63,029 nucleotides of DNA from Hortaea werneckii (taxonomy: Eukaryota > Ascomycota > Dothideomycetes > Mycosphaerellales > Teratosphaeriaceae): positions 1 to 63,029 of the forward strand of contig JBAOKB010000006.1 in assembly GCA_037044905.1 (NCBI GenBank). Reading direction: 5' to 3'. The position numbers and the translations under genes were made by a program. This document shows positions 21,166 through 31,368 of this stretch, in pieces; positions within the stretch are counted from its first letter, which is position 1, and each line of letters begins with the position of its first letter. Below the pieces are notes generated by a model. That model saw only the letters and a program-made list of their open reading frames with translations. It had not been told where the DNA came from and did not search any database.

Positions 21166-22505
21166 TTATCTAGGCGGCAGGATCCTACCCCGACATTCAC
21201 CAAACCCCAGCACGACCTCTCCCTGCTTGTTCTCACACCACCCTTCCAAGATAACCTCATCCCCATCCTCTATGTAGCCCTCCTGATACTTACTCCCTGT
21301 GATTTGCGGCATGACCTGCGTCTTCGTCCTCTCGCCCTCATACAAACAACCCAGCTCGCACTTCTCACCCATTTCGTTCCTGCCCGAGCCGGAGATAGTC
21401 CCTGTGCCTATCAAGTCGCCCGTCTCCATCCCACACCCTGAAGCAGCATGGTGAGTGAGCTGTTGGTATGGGGTCCAGTACAGGTACTTTAGGTTACTCG
21501 TCCCAAGCTCCTTCTCCTGACCGTTGCGGTTCAAGCGGATCCGAAGCCTGATATCTAGCGCGCCGTCCCCCTGACCAGGCCAGGTAAGGTGCGGGAAGGG
21601 AGCAGGGTCTTGCTTGATATTCGGCGGGCAGGAGAACTCCTCGAGTGCTTCCATCGGCACGACCCAGTTGGAGATGCTGGTGCCGAAACCTTTCGAGTGG
21701 AAAGGCCCGAGAGGTCTCATCTCGAAAAGCTGGTGGTCTCTCGCCGACCAGTCGTTGAGCATCACGAAGCCAAAGATGTGTTCCTTGGCGTCAGCGATCG
21801 GCATTGGCTCTCCAAATGGTACGGGCTTGGAGACAAAGTATCCCATCTCGAGCTCGAAGTCCATTTTCTGCGTTGGGCCGTAAGTCGGTTCGCTGTCTAC
21901 GCCGTTGCTGAAATATACATTCTTGGGCCTGGGGATGTCATGTGGCGAGGGCAGCACCGAGGAGACACGGGAATTGTAGACCGAAGGAGCATACCACCAA
22001 TTCTTGGCGATTGCAGCAGAAGTCATCTCGCCAGAGCACTGAAAGCGTATGTCAGTAACGTCGTATATTGTTGTGCGCACCAAAGTGGCAAAGGGTTTAT
22101 GAGACTCACGTTTTGGCAATGTTCCAGGCTAGTGTAGAAGTCCGAGAAGCCGCCCATCTTCATGGGTACATGATTCTTGACCTCGCTCAGATTCACGAGA
22201 CACTCCGCAGGCACTTTGCCCGCCTTCAATTCCTCCTGCAACTGCTGTCTGACAGCCCTGCGCGTCGGCCATGGCAGCGCCGCGAAGCTGTTCAACGCCG
22301 GCTCTGAGAAGATCTGCGCAAGCATGAAGTTATGTCCCGATTCCAGATCGAAGAACCGACCAGGCTTAGCATATGCTGCGAGGTCAATGGCATGGTTGCC
22401 AATGGCTACAGCGCAACGGGGTTTCGGGTTGGTGGGAGTTGAGATGACGCCGTACGGCAGGTTGGCGAGGGTGTAAGGCTGTTGGTCAAGGGCGGTAGAC
22501 GTCAT
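21166..22505 (-). CDS. Fumarylacetoacetase
   Basis: Last enzyme of phenylalanine/tyrosine (homogentisate) breakdown: cytosolic hydrolysis of fumarylacetoacetate to fumarate and acetoacetate. Two exons, 22505-22110 and 22038-21166, with a 71-nt GTGAGT..CAG intron; 422 residues, close to the usual 420. The FAH fold is evident: SDFYTSLEHCQN with the Asp/His pair (about D122, H129) corresponding to the calcium ligand and catalytic histidine, DFELEMGYFVSKP with metal-binding glutamates, VMLNDWSARDHQ, and GMETGDLIGTGTISG near the C-terminus. The other homogentisate-pathway genes, often clustered in fungi, are not in this window. Confidence 0.95.
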
Positions 22506-23340
22506 GATCGAGATATGATTGCCCCGTCTTGAAGAAACTCTTGGAGATTTGGTTGTCTTGTGAAGTTGAAGTCAAAAGAAACATGCACTGTGTACTTACC
22601 TTCGTCCATGGTGAGATACACTTCGGCCCCGCAGGCAAACGGTGGAGCTGCTATTCAAGGTAACGTCGGAGGTACATATCCATAGATGGCAACTTTTCTT
22701 TGCCGCTACCTATGTAGCCGTACAAAGGCAACATACCCGGAAACCCAGTTTTCGCAGCAAGACATCCTCTCAAGCAAGTGCAGTCTTAAGAATGGCTTTT
22801 CGGCAGGAGGAGCGCGACTCTGCTGTTACGAGGTTTCGGGCCGGGGTCGGCTGTCGTTGTGAGCCCGGGCCAGGGCCAAGCGCTCTTCCCTTTGCTTCAG
22901 AGCGATCTTCGACATACACATGTGCTACTGCTGGTACTTCCTCTTATGACAGCATCTCGAGGGTTAGTAGAACTCAAAAAGACCACGTCTGGTCAGAAAG
23001 ACGCATTAAAATCTAAGGCGAAACCGAGTCTAGCCTTAATCGCACGTAAACCACATTGAAGTACTCCTCAATGAATATACATGTGCAGTAATCATCACTT
23101 ACACTTTGGAGCTCTGGCAAAACAACAAGCGCTGAAGTTGAAGTGAGACTTCCGTTTCCATTGTCATTTGAGGTTCAATACGAAACATGTTCAATTGTAG
23201 CCAAAGTCTATTGCAAGAGTGCTTTTCAATGTAATCTTGAACTTCTCCCTCTCCGTGCTTTCTTTCAGTCAAACTTCTTTCTTGTCGACAGAGATCATTT
23301 GCACATCACCAGATATTGTATAACCTCTCGCAACATAAAC
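22506..23340. other. Intergenic region between fumarylacetoacetase and F-box gene
   Basis: About 835 bases with both 5' flanks. An open frame at 22642-23016 is Ser/Arg-rich with no family feature and is not called. No other signal. Confidence 0.5.
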
Positions 23341-24132
23341 ATGGAGGGGACATACTCACCTTTGATCGAGCTGCCGACGGAACTGCAGCTGACAATCTTC
23401 GAATACCTCCCGACACTTGCATTGAGAAACCTGCGGCACACTTGCAGGTCCATGGCTATTGTGGGATACAGGGAGCTCAATGCCCGAGTCCCTGAGCAAG
23501 TCGCAAATGGCACACTCCAGCCAGAAAAATCGCTGGGCGAGTTTTTGGAGGGCTTTACGTGCGTCTTGCACGTCCATCTTCCCAGTGCGACTTCGGCTGT
23601 CACACAATTACACCTCAGCGCAAAGGATCTCGACAGGAAAGAGAGCATAGGTGCTGCTCTGCAGCATGTCCATCTACCGAAGCTTACCAGCCTTTCACTG
23701 AGCGGAGCCATAGTGGCGGGCGACATTCTTTGGGGGCTTCTCCATAGCCATCGTGCTTCGCTCGAACGGCTGGTGCTCGATATCGTGGCTCTGGAAATCA
23801 ACTCCGAGGGTCTCAACACCACAGAAAGGATCAAAGTCGTCTGGAGGTCGCTCTGTAAGCTCATAGCCGCAGAGCTGTCGTTGAGATGGCTTCGCATCAA
23901 CAAGCTGTCGTACGTTAATCGGCCAGAGGATGCCAAAGGAAGGCAAGACGAAGTCGTCCTTGAAACTCTGCCGCGAAAATGGCATCCGAGAGTTGACAAT
24001 CGCGGAAACTCTTATCAGCTTGAGCGGTACGGGATGACTGCTTCAGGAGACGACTGCATCCATGACGGCGTAGAAAACTTCTTTGAAAGAGTACAGCGCT
24101 CAGCCAATATGGACACGGATGCGATACTCTAA
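23341..24132 (+). CDS. F-box-like protein
   Basis: Single exon, 263 residues, ATG at 23341. An F-box lies at residues 5-45: SPLIELPTELQLTIFEYLP then LRNLRHTCRSMAIVGYRELN. It would bind Skp1 and offer the protein as a substrate adaptor of an SCF ubiquitin ligase. The rest has leucine-rich stretches (LPKLTSLSLSGAIVAG, HRASLERLVLDIVALEIN) that may form a short solenoid, but no named repeat. The frame is open 198 bases further upstream with an ATG at 23143, but the F-box sits right after the 23341 ATG. It ends 20 bases from the convergent PIG-S gene. Confidence 0.7.
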   Translation: MEGTYSPLIELPTELQLTIFEYLPTLALRNLRHTCRSMAIVGYRELNARVPEQVANGTLQPEKSLGEFLEGFTCVLHVHLPSATSAVTQLHLSAKDLDRKESIGAALQHVHLPKLTSLSLSGAIVAGDILWGLLHSHRASLERLVLDIVALEINSEGLNTTERIKVVWRSLCKLIAAELSLRWLRINKLSYVNRPEDAKGRQDEVVLETLPRKWHPRVDNRGNSYQLERYGMTASGDDCIHDGVENFFERVQRSANMDTDAIL

Positions 24133-24152
24133 GAGACCCATATCTGAAGCAA

Positions 24153-25827
24153 TTAAGCCGACTTGACCTTTCCAGACCTCAGATTCTTCAGCTGTTTGAT
24201 CCCGGCCATGACAAGCGGCACCGCCATCGGACCAAGAAGAGGCACATAGACGGCCACCTTGTGTTCGTCAGGGAAGTAGACCTGGCCAACCATCGAAGGC
24301 TCGAAGAAAGCCCTTTCTACCTCGTCATTGGCAATGCGCGCGTTTGACAGGGCGCTTTCGAAGCGACCCTCGTGCAGGTCGACGCAGGCTTGATCAAGGC
24401 GGCCAATAGTCTCGTCGACTGCTTTCGCCACTGAGTCGGGGATAGCGATGGATGTAAGCTTGAGGGTCAGACGGGAGAGGGCGCCCAGTGTTGAAGACGA
24501 AGCCAGTATAAGCGAAGTGGCACGCTCGCGGACCATGCTGGACAGGCGTAAAGCTAGCGAAGATGGAGAAGGCGGTAGACCCACGAGTGAGGTGAGTTGG
24601 TCGGCGAAAGTGAGCATCACTTGCTCAAGATCGTCTGAAGAGAGATTCTTGGCTTGCTTGTTGCTAGGATTCAGGATCTGTACCCCTCCCCACTGGGGTA
24701 TCAACCAACTTGTTCCACCAGTCTCTGCGATCTCTAGCGGGCTTTGCTCTTTGGATGGCACGTATAAAACAAAGTTTATAGTTGGGCCGGTACCAATGCT
24801 TGGGCTCAGTGGCCACTCAGCAGCGTTGATGAAGCCGCTGAGATCCGTTTTCAATAGTTTCCACTTCCTGCTTGCGTCGTCGAATTGAGGTCCTGCAATC
24901 GAAGGCGAGAAGGTAGCATGCAGCTGTACTTGCGTGTCCACTGAAAAACTGCTGACTGCAGAGAGTTGTCCAACAAGCGGACTGATGTACTTCTCTATGG
25001 CGGCATCGATGTCCCAGGCCGAGGGAGATGAAGATGCCGAGAAGAGTGAGAAAGTCAAGTGGTAAGTCGATGCATATTTGAACGCTCTCGTCGTTCTAGC
25101 ATCCAGCTTGGCCTTCTGCTCAGGACTGAAAAGTGCTTCTGAGCCGCTGGCAAAGGGACTATCCCTCAACAGGTTGGATAGGGAAAGCTGCTCGTCGTCG
25201 AGATTCTTCAGTATCTCCTCGAATATCAAGTGCGCGGCCGCCTTGGGCTCTCGTAGATTGGCCTGGACATCCATTACGGGTGACAATGATCTCAACGACG
25301 TTTGAGGAGGTAATTTGCTCTCATTTCGGACGAAAATGATGAGGTCGCCATCAGTTTCCTGATCCTGCCCAAAACTCTCGTTGAATTGACTTGGAGCGAT
25401 CGAGACGTCGTAAAGAGGTAATTTGTTAGTATGCAGGAGTTCACTCTGCAAGTGGGTCAGAATCTCTTCCTTATTGGATCTGATGGCCTCGTTGTCATCC
25501 GCAGTATCTAATTTGATTCTCAGAGGATACTTCATCTGACATGCCTAAAAGAGGTCAGCGTGTAAAAGTATAAGGGTCAGACTTGACACGTACCTGTCCG
25601 TCGGCCCAACTGTTCATCGCATCCAGCGGCAGATCCGAACGGTGAATGGAGGTGGTCCATATCCAATGGGGTAGACCAAGACAAGCCACTATGGCCCAGA
25701 AGGCGAAGATGATCCAGCTACGAGTTCGAGTGACTGCCGGAGATTCCGGTGGAGAGGCCTTCTGGTTGTCTTCGACACTCATGCCTTCTCCATGGCCAGG
25801 GGGGCCATCTTTGCTTGTCTCGGCCAT
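24153..25827 (-). CDS. GPI17: GPI transamidase subunit PIG-S
   Basis: Endoplasmic-reticulum subunit of the GPI transamidase that attaches GPI anchors to proteins. Two exons, 25827-25594 and 25544-24153, with a 49-nt GTACGT..TAG intron; 541 residues. The topology fits the family: one transmembrane helix near the N-terminus (SWIIFAFWAIVACLGLPHWIW), a large luminal domain with DGDLIIFVRNES, FSVDTQVQLHATF and WGGVQILNP, and a second helix at the end (VAVYVPLLGPMAVPLVMAGI) with a short basic tail. The start at 25827 is preferred for family length; the frame is open upstream and alternative ATGs exist at about 25944 and 26022. Confidence 0.87.
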
Positions 25828-26439
25828 ATCTGGGATGGCCAGCCCACAAGGCGATGTTGCTTTGGTCAGTTGTCCCTGAACGGAATCCACCTGGCCACCT
25901 GCACCTGCACCCGGGCAGGCGTTCGGGGCGGGCGCGCCTCCCATTGAGCGATATGCCTCAGGCACGAAGAATCGCACGCCCGGGCCCCGGCTACCTACTA
26001 CCTTAGGTAAGCCATAGTCCAATCCGGTTCTTCACGGTGGATCCATGACTTGTGGTAACGGATTGGGAAAGTCGGCCGTGTCGAACCTCGGCTGTGCTGT
26101 GCTTCGCAACGCGCGTGAAGACGACGACAAGATGTTCAAGATGCAGGCTGGACCAATCGCCGCCGCGGTACTCAGGCTTATTATTATGTGCATGGTCATG
26201 CGGCTCACGCAAAGTTTGGCAGGCCACGAGGATGCCGTGAATGCGTCACCGTGCAGAGCATCACATGCGTCGGCATGTGGCTAGATCGTCTTCACATGTC
26301 AATCCGAGGGTAAGCAGCGCCTGTCTCTCTTTATCCCCCTGCTCTCCCGTAGCCTCGTCCGGGGTATCCGCTCTACTTTTCATTGTCTTCCTACCCTCCA
26401 TCTTTCCTCCGCATCCTCTCCCACATTGCCTTATCAACC
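25828..26439. promoter_or_regulatory. Divergent promoter between PIG-S and cytochrome b5-ACAD fusion gene
   Basis: About 610 bases between opposite starts, with a strongly pyrimidine-rich leader at 26330-26435 before the fusion gene. No specific site recognised. Confidence 0.4.
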
Positions 26440-28226
26440 ATGTCTCAAACCTTCTCCCCGAGCGATGTTGCATCGCACAACAAAGCCGACAACCTGTGGA
26501 TCATTGTGGATCAGGATGTCTACGACCTTACCAAATTCCAGGATGAGCACCCCGGTGGCAAGAAGAGTAAGCCGTGATTGCCAGACCGCCATCGTGACTT
26601 AGATTAACCACTGTCCAGTCCTGCAGCGAGTAGCCGGCAAGGATGCCAGCAAACAGTTCTGGAAGTACCACAACGAGTCAATCCTCAAGAAGTACTCGAA
26701 ACAGCTCCAGGTTGGCTCGCTCGACAGCAAGCCAAAGCCAGCCCAGCAGACTCCTCCGACACCCTCCGCTACCCCGCCACCATCAGCGAAGAAGGAGGCA
26801 GAGAAGGTCGTGCCAGCTGCAGAACCCGGTGCGGTGAGCCCTCAGCCAGGTCCGGCAGCATCAGAAGAGGCCGAGGCCATGGACCAGTATGGTGACATGA
26901 TCCCATACGCGGACCCTTCCTGGTACCAGACATACCACACTCCCTACTTCAACGAGACACATGCAGCTCTACGGGCTGAAGTGCGCGAGTGGATGGAGGA
27001 GGAAGTCATGCCCTATGTCACTGAATGGGACGAGGCCAAGAAAGTGCCGGACAGCATATACAAGCAGATGGGCGAGCGTGGGTACCTGGCCGGTCTTCTG
27101 GGCATGCATCCATACCCAAGCCAAATGGCGGGTGGCAAGACCATCAAGTCCGTGCCACCTGAGAAGTGGGATCTGTTCCATGAGATGCTACTCACCGACG
27201 AGATGTCACGCTGTGGCTCCGGCGGCTTTGTCTGGAATGTGATTGGCGGCTTTGGTATTGGCTGCCCGCCTGTGGTCAAGCACGGCAAGAAGGAGCTGGT
27301 CCAGCGGATCTTGCCAGAGATTCTCAATGGCGACAAGCGGATATGCCTTGCCATTACGGAACCCGATGCTGGATCCGATGTTGCGAATCTGACTTGCGAA
27401 GCCAAGCTTAGCGAGGATGGCAAGCACTACATTGTCAATGGTGAGAAGAAGTGGATCACCAATGGCGTCTGGTAAGAACTCTTGATATCATGGATTCTAA
27501 GAGACATCACTAATCCACTGCAGGTGCGACTACTTCACAACTGCCGTCCGTACCGGAGGCGAAGGTATGAACGGCGTCTCCGTCCTCCTCATCGAGCGCA
27601 GCATGGGCGGTGTAAGCACACGCCGCATGGACTGCCAGGGTGTCTGGTCCTCCGGCACGACCTATGTCACGTTCGAAGACGTCAAGGTGCCCGTCGAGAA
27701 CCTCATCGGCAAGGAGAACCAAGGGTTCAAGGTCATCATGACCAACTTCAACCACGAACGCATCGGAATCATCATCCAGTGCTTGAGATTCTCCCGCGTC
27801 TGCTACGAAGAGAGTATGAAGTATGCGCACAAGCGGAGGACGTTCGGGCAGAAGCTTATCAACCATGCGGTCATCCGTATGAAGCTGGCGCACATGGCAC
27901 GACAGATCGAAGCCTCGTATTCGTGGATGGAGAGCTTGATCTTCCAGTGCCAGAAGATGTCGGACTACGAGGCTATGCTGAAGCTAGGCGGTGCTATTGC
28001 TGGGTTGAAGGCGCAGGCTACCGTCACTTTCGAGTTCTGCGCGAGAGAGGCCAGTCAGATTTTCGGCGGTCTGAGCTATAGCAGAGGTGGCCAGGGTGCC
28101 AAGGTTGAGAGGCTCTACCGGGATGTGAGGGCCTATGCTATCCCCGGTGGTAGCGAGGAAATCATGCTTGATCTGAGCATACGGCAGGCTCTCCGTGTCC
28201 ATAAGGCGTTGGGCATGAAGCTATAG
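26440..28226 (+). CDS. Cytochrome b5 domain-acyl-CoA dehydrogenase fusion protein
   Basis: Three exons: 26440-26566, 26619-27471 and 27524-28226, with two introns of 52 nt; 560 residues. Residues 1-80 are a cytochrome b5 heme domain with the axial-histidine motif DEHPGGKK and a later HNES histidine, split by intron 1. A Pro/Ala/Lys linker (about 85-150) joins it to a full acyl-CoA dehydrogenase: the FAD-binding CLAITEPDAGSDVANL, the KWITNG block, and the C-terminal helices with RRTFGQ, FGGLSYSRGGQGAKVERLYR and YAIPGGSEEIM, where Glu is the likely catalytic base region. This architecture is common in filamentous fungi. The domains suggest flavin-dependent desaturation of an acyl-CoA with heme-mediated electron transfer; the natural substrate is unknown. 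Confidence 0.93.
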
Positions 28227-29037
28227 GCGTGACTCTTTGAATGAAGGGGGCATCCGATTTTGGCGGGGCTTGCAGTCTATAACCTCTTTACCTTATTATT
28301 TAAGTGTATTGCATATCTAATTGATTGAACACAGAGTCAAAAACCAATATGACCCAAGCCCTTTTGAAGGATTTCGCACCCTTTTGCAAGTATACAGACT
28401 CAATCAGAATCCATCTGCGATCACGTTTCCAGATGACCCATATCCACAAACCACGAAGGCTTTGCCCATTCCGTCATCTGACTTAGTCTCTCTGCGTTAT
28501 GTTCGGTCCTACTGTCCTCAAAGTATACAAGATCAATCGATTTTAGACCTACGCTACTATCTCCAAAGACACTATCTGAAGACATGATGTTACCTAGATA
28601 TTGTCTTTCCCCCTCCTCTGGGCTGTCTGGGCCAGCAGTATGCGTTGACTGGGGCGGGGTATTGGCTTTGTCAGGTTCGTGCAGAGGTATAATCGGGTGG
28701 AACTCGATCCGCAGTCGGTGACGGCGAAGGCGAAGCAGGGGCGGGTGAAGAAGACGATCGGGCTTACGTTGGCTCCTGTCGAGGTGAGGCTGAGGCTGCA
28801 TGAGGCGGGACGGTGATGCCTTTTTTTTTTTTTTTTTTTTTTTGGCCCCTTTCTTTTTGGGGTTATTTCCTTTTGTTTTTTTGATTCCTCGGATTTTGAC
28901 TATGGATGTTTGAGATATGATTCCTGAATGATAACAACGGCCGTTCTTCTAACGCGATGCTGGCGTTTGAGAATCTTGGCGTGATGCTCGCCTCCCTCGC
29001 CTTCTCAGCCGTAGGACGTCCTCGCTGGGAGAAGTCT
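28227..29037. other. Intergenic region with a 23-base T tract and an orphan coding-like fragment
   Basis: About 810 bases. A plus-strand frame at 28679-28816 reads like a C-terminal exon (see findings) but has no start or family. It is followed by 23 T at 28821-28843. Otherwise this is the 3' flank of both neighbours. Confidence 0.45.
28821..28843. repeat. Poly-T tract (T23)
   Basis: Uninterrupted run of 23 T in the plus strand, five bases after the stop of an orphan open frame. There is no target-site duplication or tail context that would identify a retroposon. Confidence 0.8.
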
Positions 29038-29755
29038 CTAACTCTCAACCTTGATGTTCTCCCCCACCTCTTCCGTTGCATTGCCCTCCGACTTCTCCTC
29101 TCCGTCCGCCTCAGCACTGCCTTGATCCTTGCTCTCAGCCATCGGGGTCCCATCGACGTGCTCGTCCGCTTCCTCCGCTTCAGCCTTGACAACCGCCGTC
29201 TTCTTCCCCTTAGCCTTCGTAGCCGGAGCCTTCCGACCCTTCTTAGCAGCCATGCCCATCGTCGAAGTCTCCTCCTTGTCAACGCCCTCACTACCATCCT
29301 CGCCCTCCTAACCATCATCAACCTTGCGCTTCTTCGACCCTTTCTCCGGCTTCTCATTCGGCGTACCACCCGGGGAAGCCACTGAAAACCCCTTAATTAG
29401 CATTCCACTTCTACGCCAAGAGAATCAGGCGCTAAGACTCACCGGCAACCCCACCACCACCACCACCACCACCACCACCATTCAACCTCTCCATCTTCTT
29501 CTTGAGCCCATGCCAGGAAGCCTTGGCGGACGGCGCGCCGCCTAGGCCGGCCTTCTCGGCGAAGACTTTGTAGTCGATCTAAGAGATTTGCTTCTGGTCA
29601 ATGGAGGCCCACCATGGATGGGGGTTAGGGAAATGTCAGAGGGAGCCAAACGTTACCTCGACAGGGGCTTTGGTCGACTGGATGGCGGCGGCGAGGAGGT
29701 CCAGGTCGCGGGCGGTGAAGCCGGAGCTGCTTTCTTTCTTCTCCTTGGGAGGCAT
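29038..29755 (-). CDS. Small helix-turn-helix-like protein, paralogue of the 12.1-12.6 kb gene; frame interrupted by one TAG
   Basis: Three exons: 29755-29657, 29578-29443 and from 29381, with GT..AG introns. The core has KKESSSGFTARDLDLLAAAI, then IDYKVFAEKAGLGGAPSAKA, SWHGLKKKMERL, a run of about nine glycines (GGT repeat) and KPEKGSKKRKVDDG. It then meets TAG at 29310-29308, giving a 102-residue protein. The same frame continues without a break for 89 more codons of acidic/Lys-rich sequence (EGEDGSEG, KGRKAPATKAKGKK, VKAEAEEADEHVDG) to a second TAG at 29040-29038. That tail resembles the tail of the paralogue, so the full-length ancestor probably ended at 29038. The intron before IDY is at the same position as in the paralogue. 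Function: probable small chromatin or DNA-binding protein, by composition only. Confidence 0.6.
29451..29480. repeat. CAC/GGT trinucleotide microsatellite (poly-glycine coding)
   Basis: About ten CAC units in the plus strand; on the minus strand they read GGT and encode the glycine run of the small helix-turn-helix-like protein just before its second donor site. Length variation here would change protein length by whole residues. Confidence 0.85.
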
Positions 29756-30473
29756 GGTGGAAGGGGGGGACTTCGGTGTAGGGGAGGGGTGGGGGTATAC
29801 TAGATTGAAGGAGGATGGTATGGAGGTAATGCTGTGGCAATTGGGGTTTCTTACGAGTGAAGAGGTAAGGAAGGGGCGGAGAGGGTTGAGTACTTGTAGT
29901 TTGGACAAACGCGACGTGAACTTCACGTGGAGTTGTACTGGCTTGGACTGATTCATGCGCAGAATCACGTGTCGCGCGAGATAGCAGGTTTGCTAGCATG
30001 TGATCGCACATGGAGGCGAGAGCAGTAGAGAGTGGCCGCTTGAGCAGCAAACCTTGGCACTTCCATGGGAGACGCAATTCTTCATCTTGCGCTGCACAAG
30101 CAATCTATTGCTGTAGGACGCCACATTCAGATGCTGAAGCACATAGCATGATACTCGAATCAAGTTAAGTGAGCCATCGCGTCACGGTATTTCGAAGTAT
30201 TTACTTACCTGAGTGTCTCGTGAGAAGTGTGCAAGATTCGCAGCTACGTTGGCCGTCGCTTCACTGCTAGCTCGCGTTTGGTGGAAATCGCAGCACACGT
30301 GACCTTCACAGACCCAAAATGGAATTGTCCTCAGCAGATGCTTCCAAAAGAAACCACATTCCCATTGCTAATTTGCACCAAAGTTGCTCCTTTTCATAGG
30401 TACAGTCGCACTCCCTCCCTTCCCTTCTTTCTCTCTTCTTCTTTCTCCTCTCATAATATGACATGATCATCCT
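29756..30473. other. Intergenic region
   Basis: About 720 bases including the promoter of the small helix-turn-helix-like gene and the 3' flank of the NDUFA4-like gene. Overlapping Pro-rich minus-strand frames at 29625-30077 extend the shadow of exon 1 and are not called. No gene. Confidence 0.45.
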
Positions 30474-31023
30474 CTAGTGCTTGTTCGCATCCGGACCCTG
30501 CCTGTACAGTCGCAGGGTGGAGTCGGTGTAGAGCTTGCGGACCATGCTGTAGCCGGCAGCGAAGACGGCGGCGGCCAGGACGACGCCCAGCGGGATCAGC
30601 TCCGGCGGGATGCGCTTCAGCTGGCGCAGACGTTGGGAGATGGTGTGGGCTATAGCAATTAAGAGGGGCGGTCAGTACTGTGTCCTGCGCGAGAGCTCTT
30701 CTGCTTGGGTAGGCAGGTGCAGCTGGGGGTGAGCTGCTTTTGGGGGACCCATTGGGGCAGGTGCAGATTGGAATGGGGAAGGCATGAGGCGGAACATACC
30801 GGACTGGTCCTCTTTCTGTACATAGACTCTATCAGTACCAAATTCACAAGGCAGGGCTGAGGATGCTCAGCGGATATAATCTTGTCTCACGTACCGGCAT
30901 GGGCCTCATCTGTCTGCCCACCGTTCTGAACCCCCTCGTGGCTTGCTGGCTGCGGAGCATGGGTGTCATGCGCGATGGCTGCGCGCGCAGCATGTTGGCG
31001 GCGAGGAATCGGGTGGACTGCAT
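30474..31023 (-). CDS. NDUFA4/MLRQ (B12D) family mitochondrial respiratory-chain subunit
   Basis: Small mitochondrial inner-membrane protein, 111 residues, from three exons: 31023-30891, 30826-30800 (only 27 nt) and 30649-30474. The N-terminus is a basic presequence (MQSTRFLAANMLRAQPSRM). The end holds HTISQRLRQLKRIPPELIPL followed by one membrane helix (GVVLAAAVFAAGYSMVRKL) and LRLYRQGPDANKH, the pattern of the MLRQ/NDUFA4 family, first listed in complex I and later placed with cytochrome c oxidase in animals. Exon 1 must end at GTAC|GTGAGA, not at the overlapping GTACGT, to give the continuous frame MPVLYVQKEDQSAHTISQ. It is head to head with COX12, 345 bases apart. Confidence 0.82.
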
Positions 31024-31368
31024 GTTGGGCTCGTTCGTGTCGGAGTGGAGAGGGGTGCGTGGTGGTTCAATCGCGACAAGGACCTCTCGCTGCTGGTGGT
31101 GGTGGTGGTGGTGCTGCTTGCTCCGGCTGCTGCCATCGTCGCTGCCGGCCCGCAGCAGCGCAGAGCTCCGAACCCGACAGCCCAGCTCACCACCATCCAA
31201 TCAGCGGCATGCCTGCACGGGCCATGCGGCTGTTCCCCTACCATGTTCGTCGACGACTTCACCATCTGCTGCTGCTCGCTGGACTCCGATAGCGAAAGAC
31301 GACCGACTACTGCGACGAAGCACCCACTCGCCACCCTACCGAACCAATTCTACACAAATACCGCCAAA
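31024..31368. promoter_or_regulatory. Bidirectional promoter between NDUFA4-like gene and COX12
   Basis: 345 bases separate the two opposite ATGs, so both transcripts must start inside it. It contains a GGT-rich stretch (about 31093-31118) and pyrimidine-rich leader sequence toward COX12 (31290-31365). Both products belong to the respiratory chain, so coordinate expression is likely. Factor sites such as a HAP-type CCAAT were looked for: ATTGG/CCAAT occurs near 31196-31200 (CCAATCAG). Confidence 0.5.

Noticed and set aside
22642..23016. 124-codon frame between fumarylacetoacetase and the F-box gene
   Set aside because: No family feature, no conserved composition, and it lies in a divergent promoter.
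26003..26284. Overlapping frames in the PIG-S/ACAD divergent promoter
   Set aside because: Short, on both strands, no coding character; they sit where both 5' UTRs must be.
28863..29369. 168-codon minus-strand frame extremely rich in Arg (RRRRLSRLKRRKRT-like)
   Set aside because: It is the +1 frame of the acidic/Lys-rich tail of the helix-turn-helix-like gene; composition is the mirror of GAG/GAA-rich codons, and it has no start or splice link.
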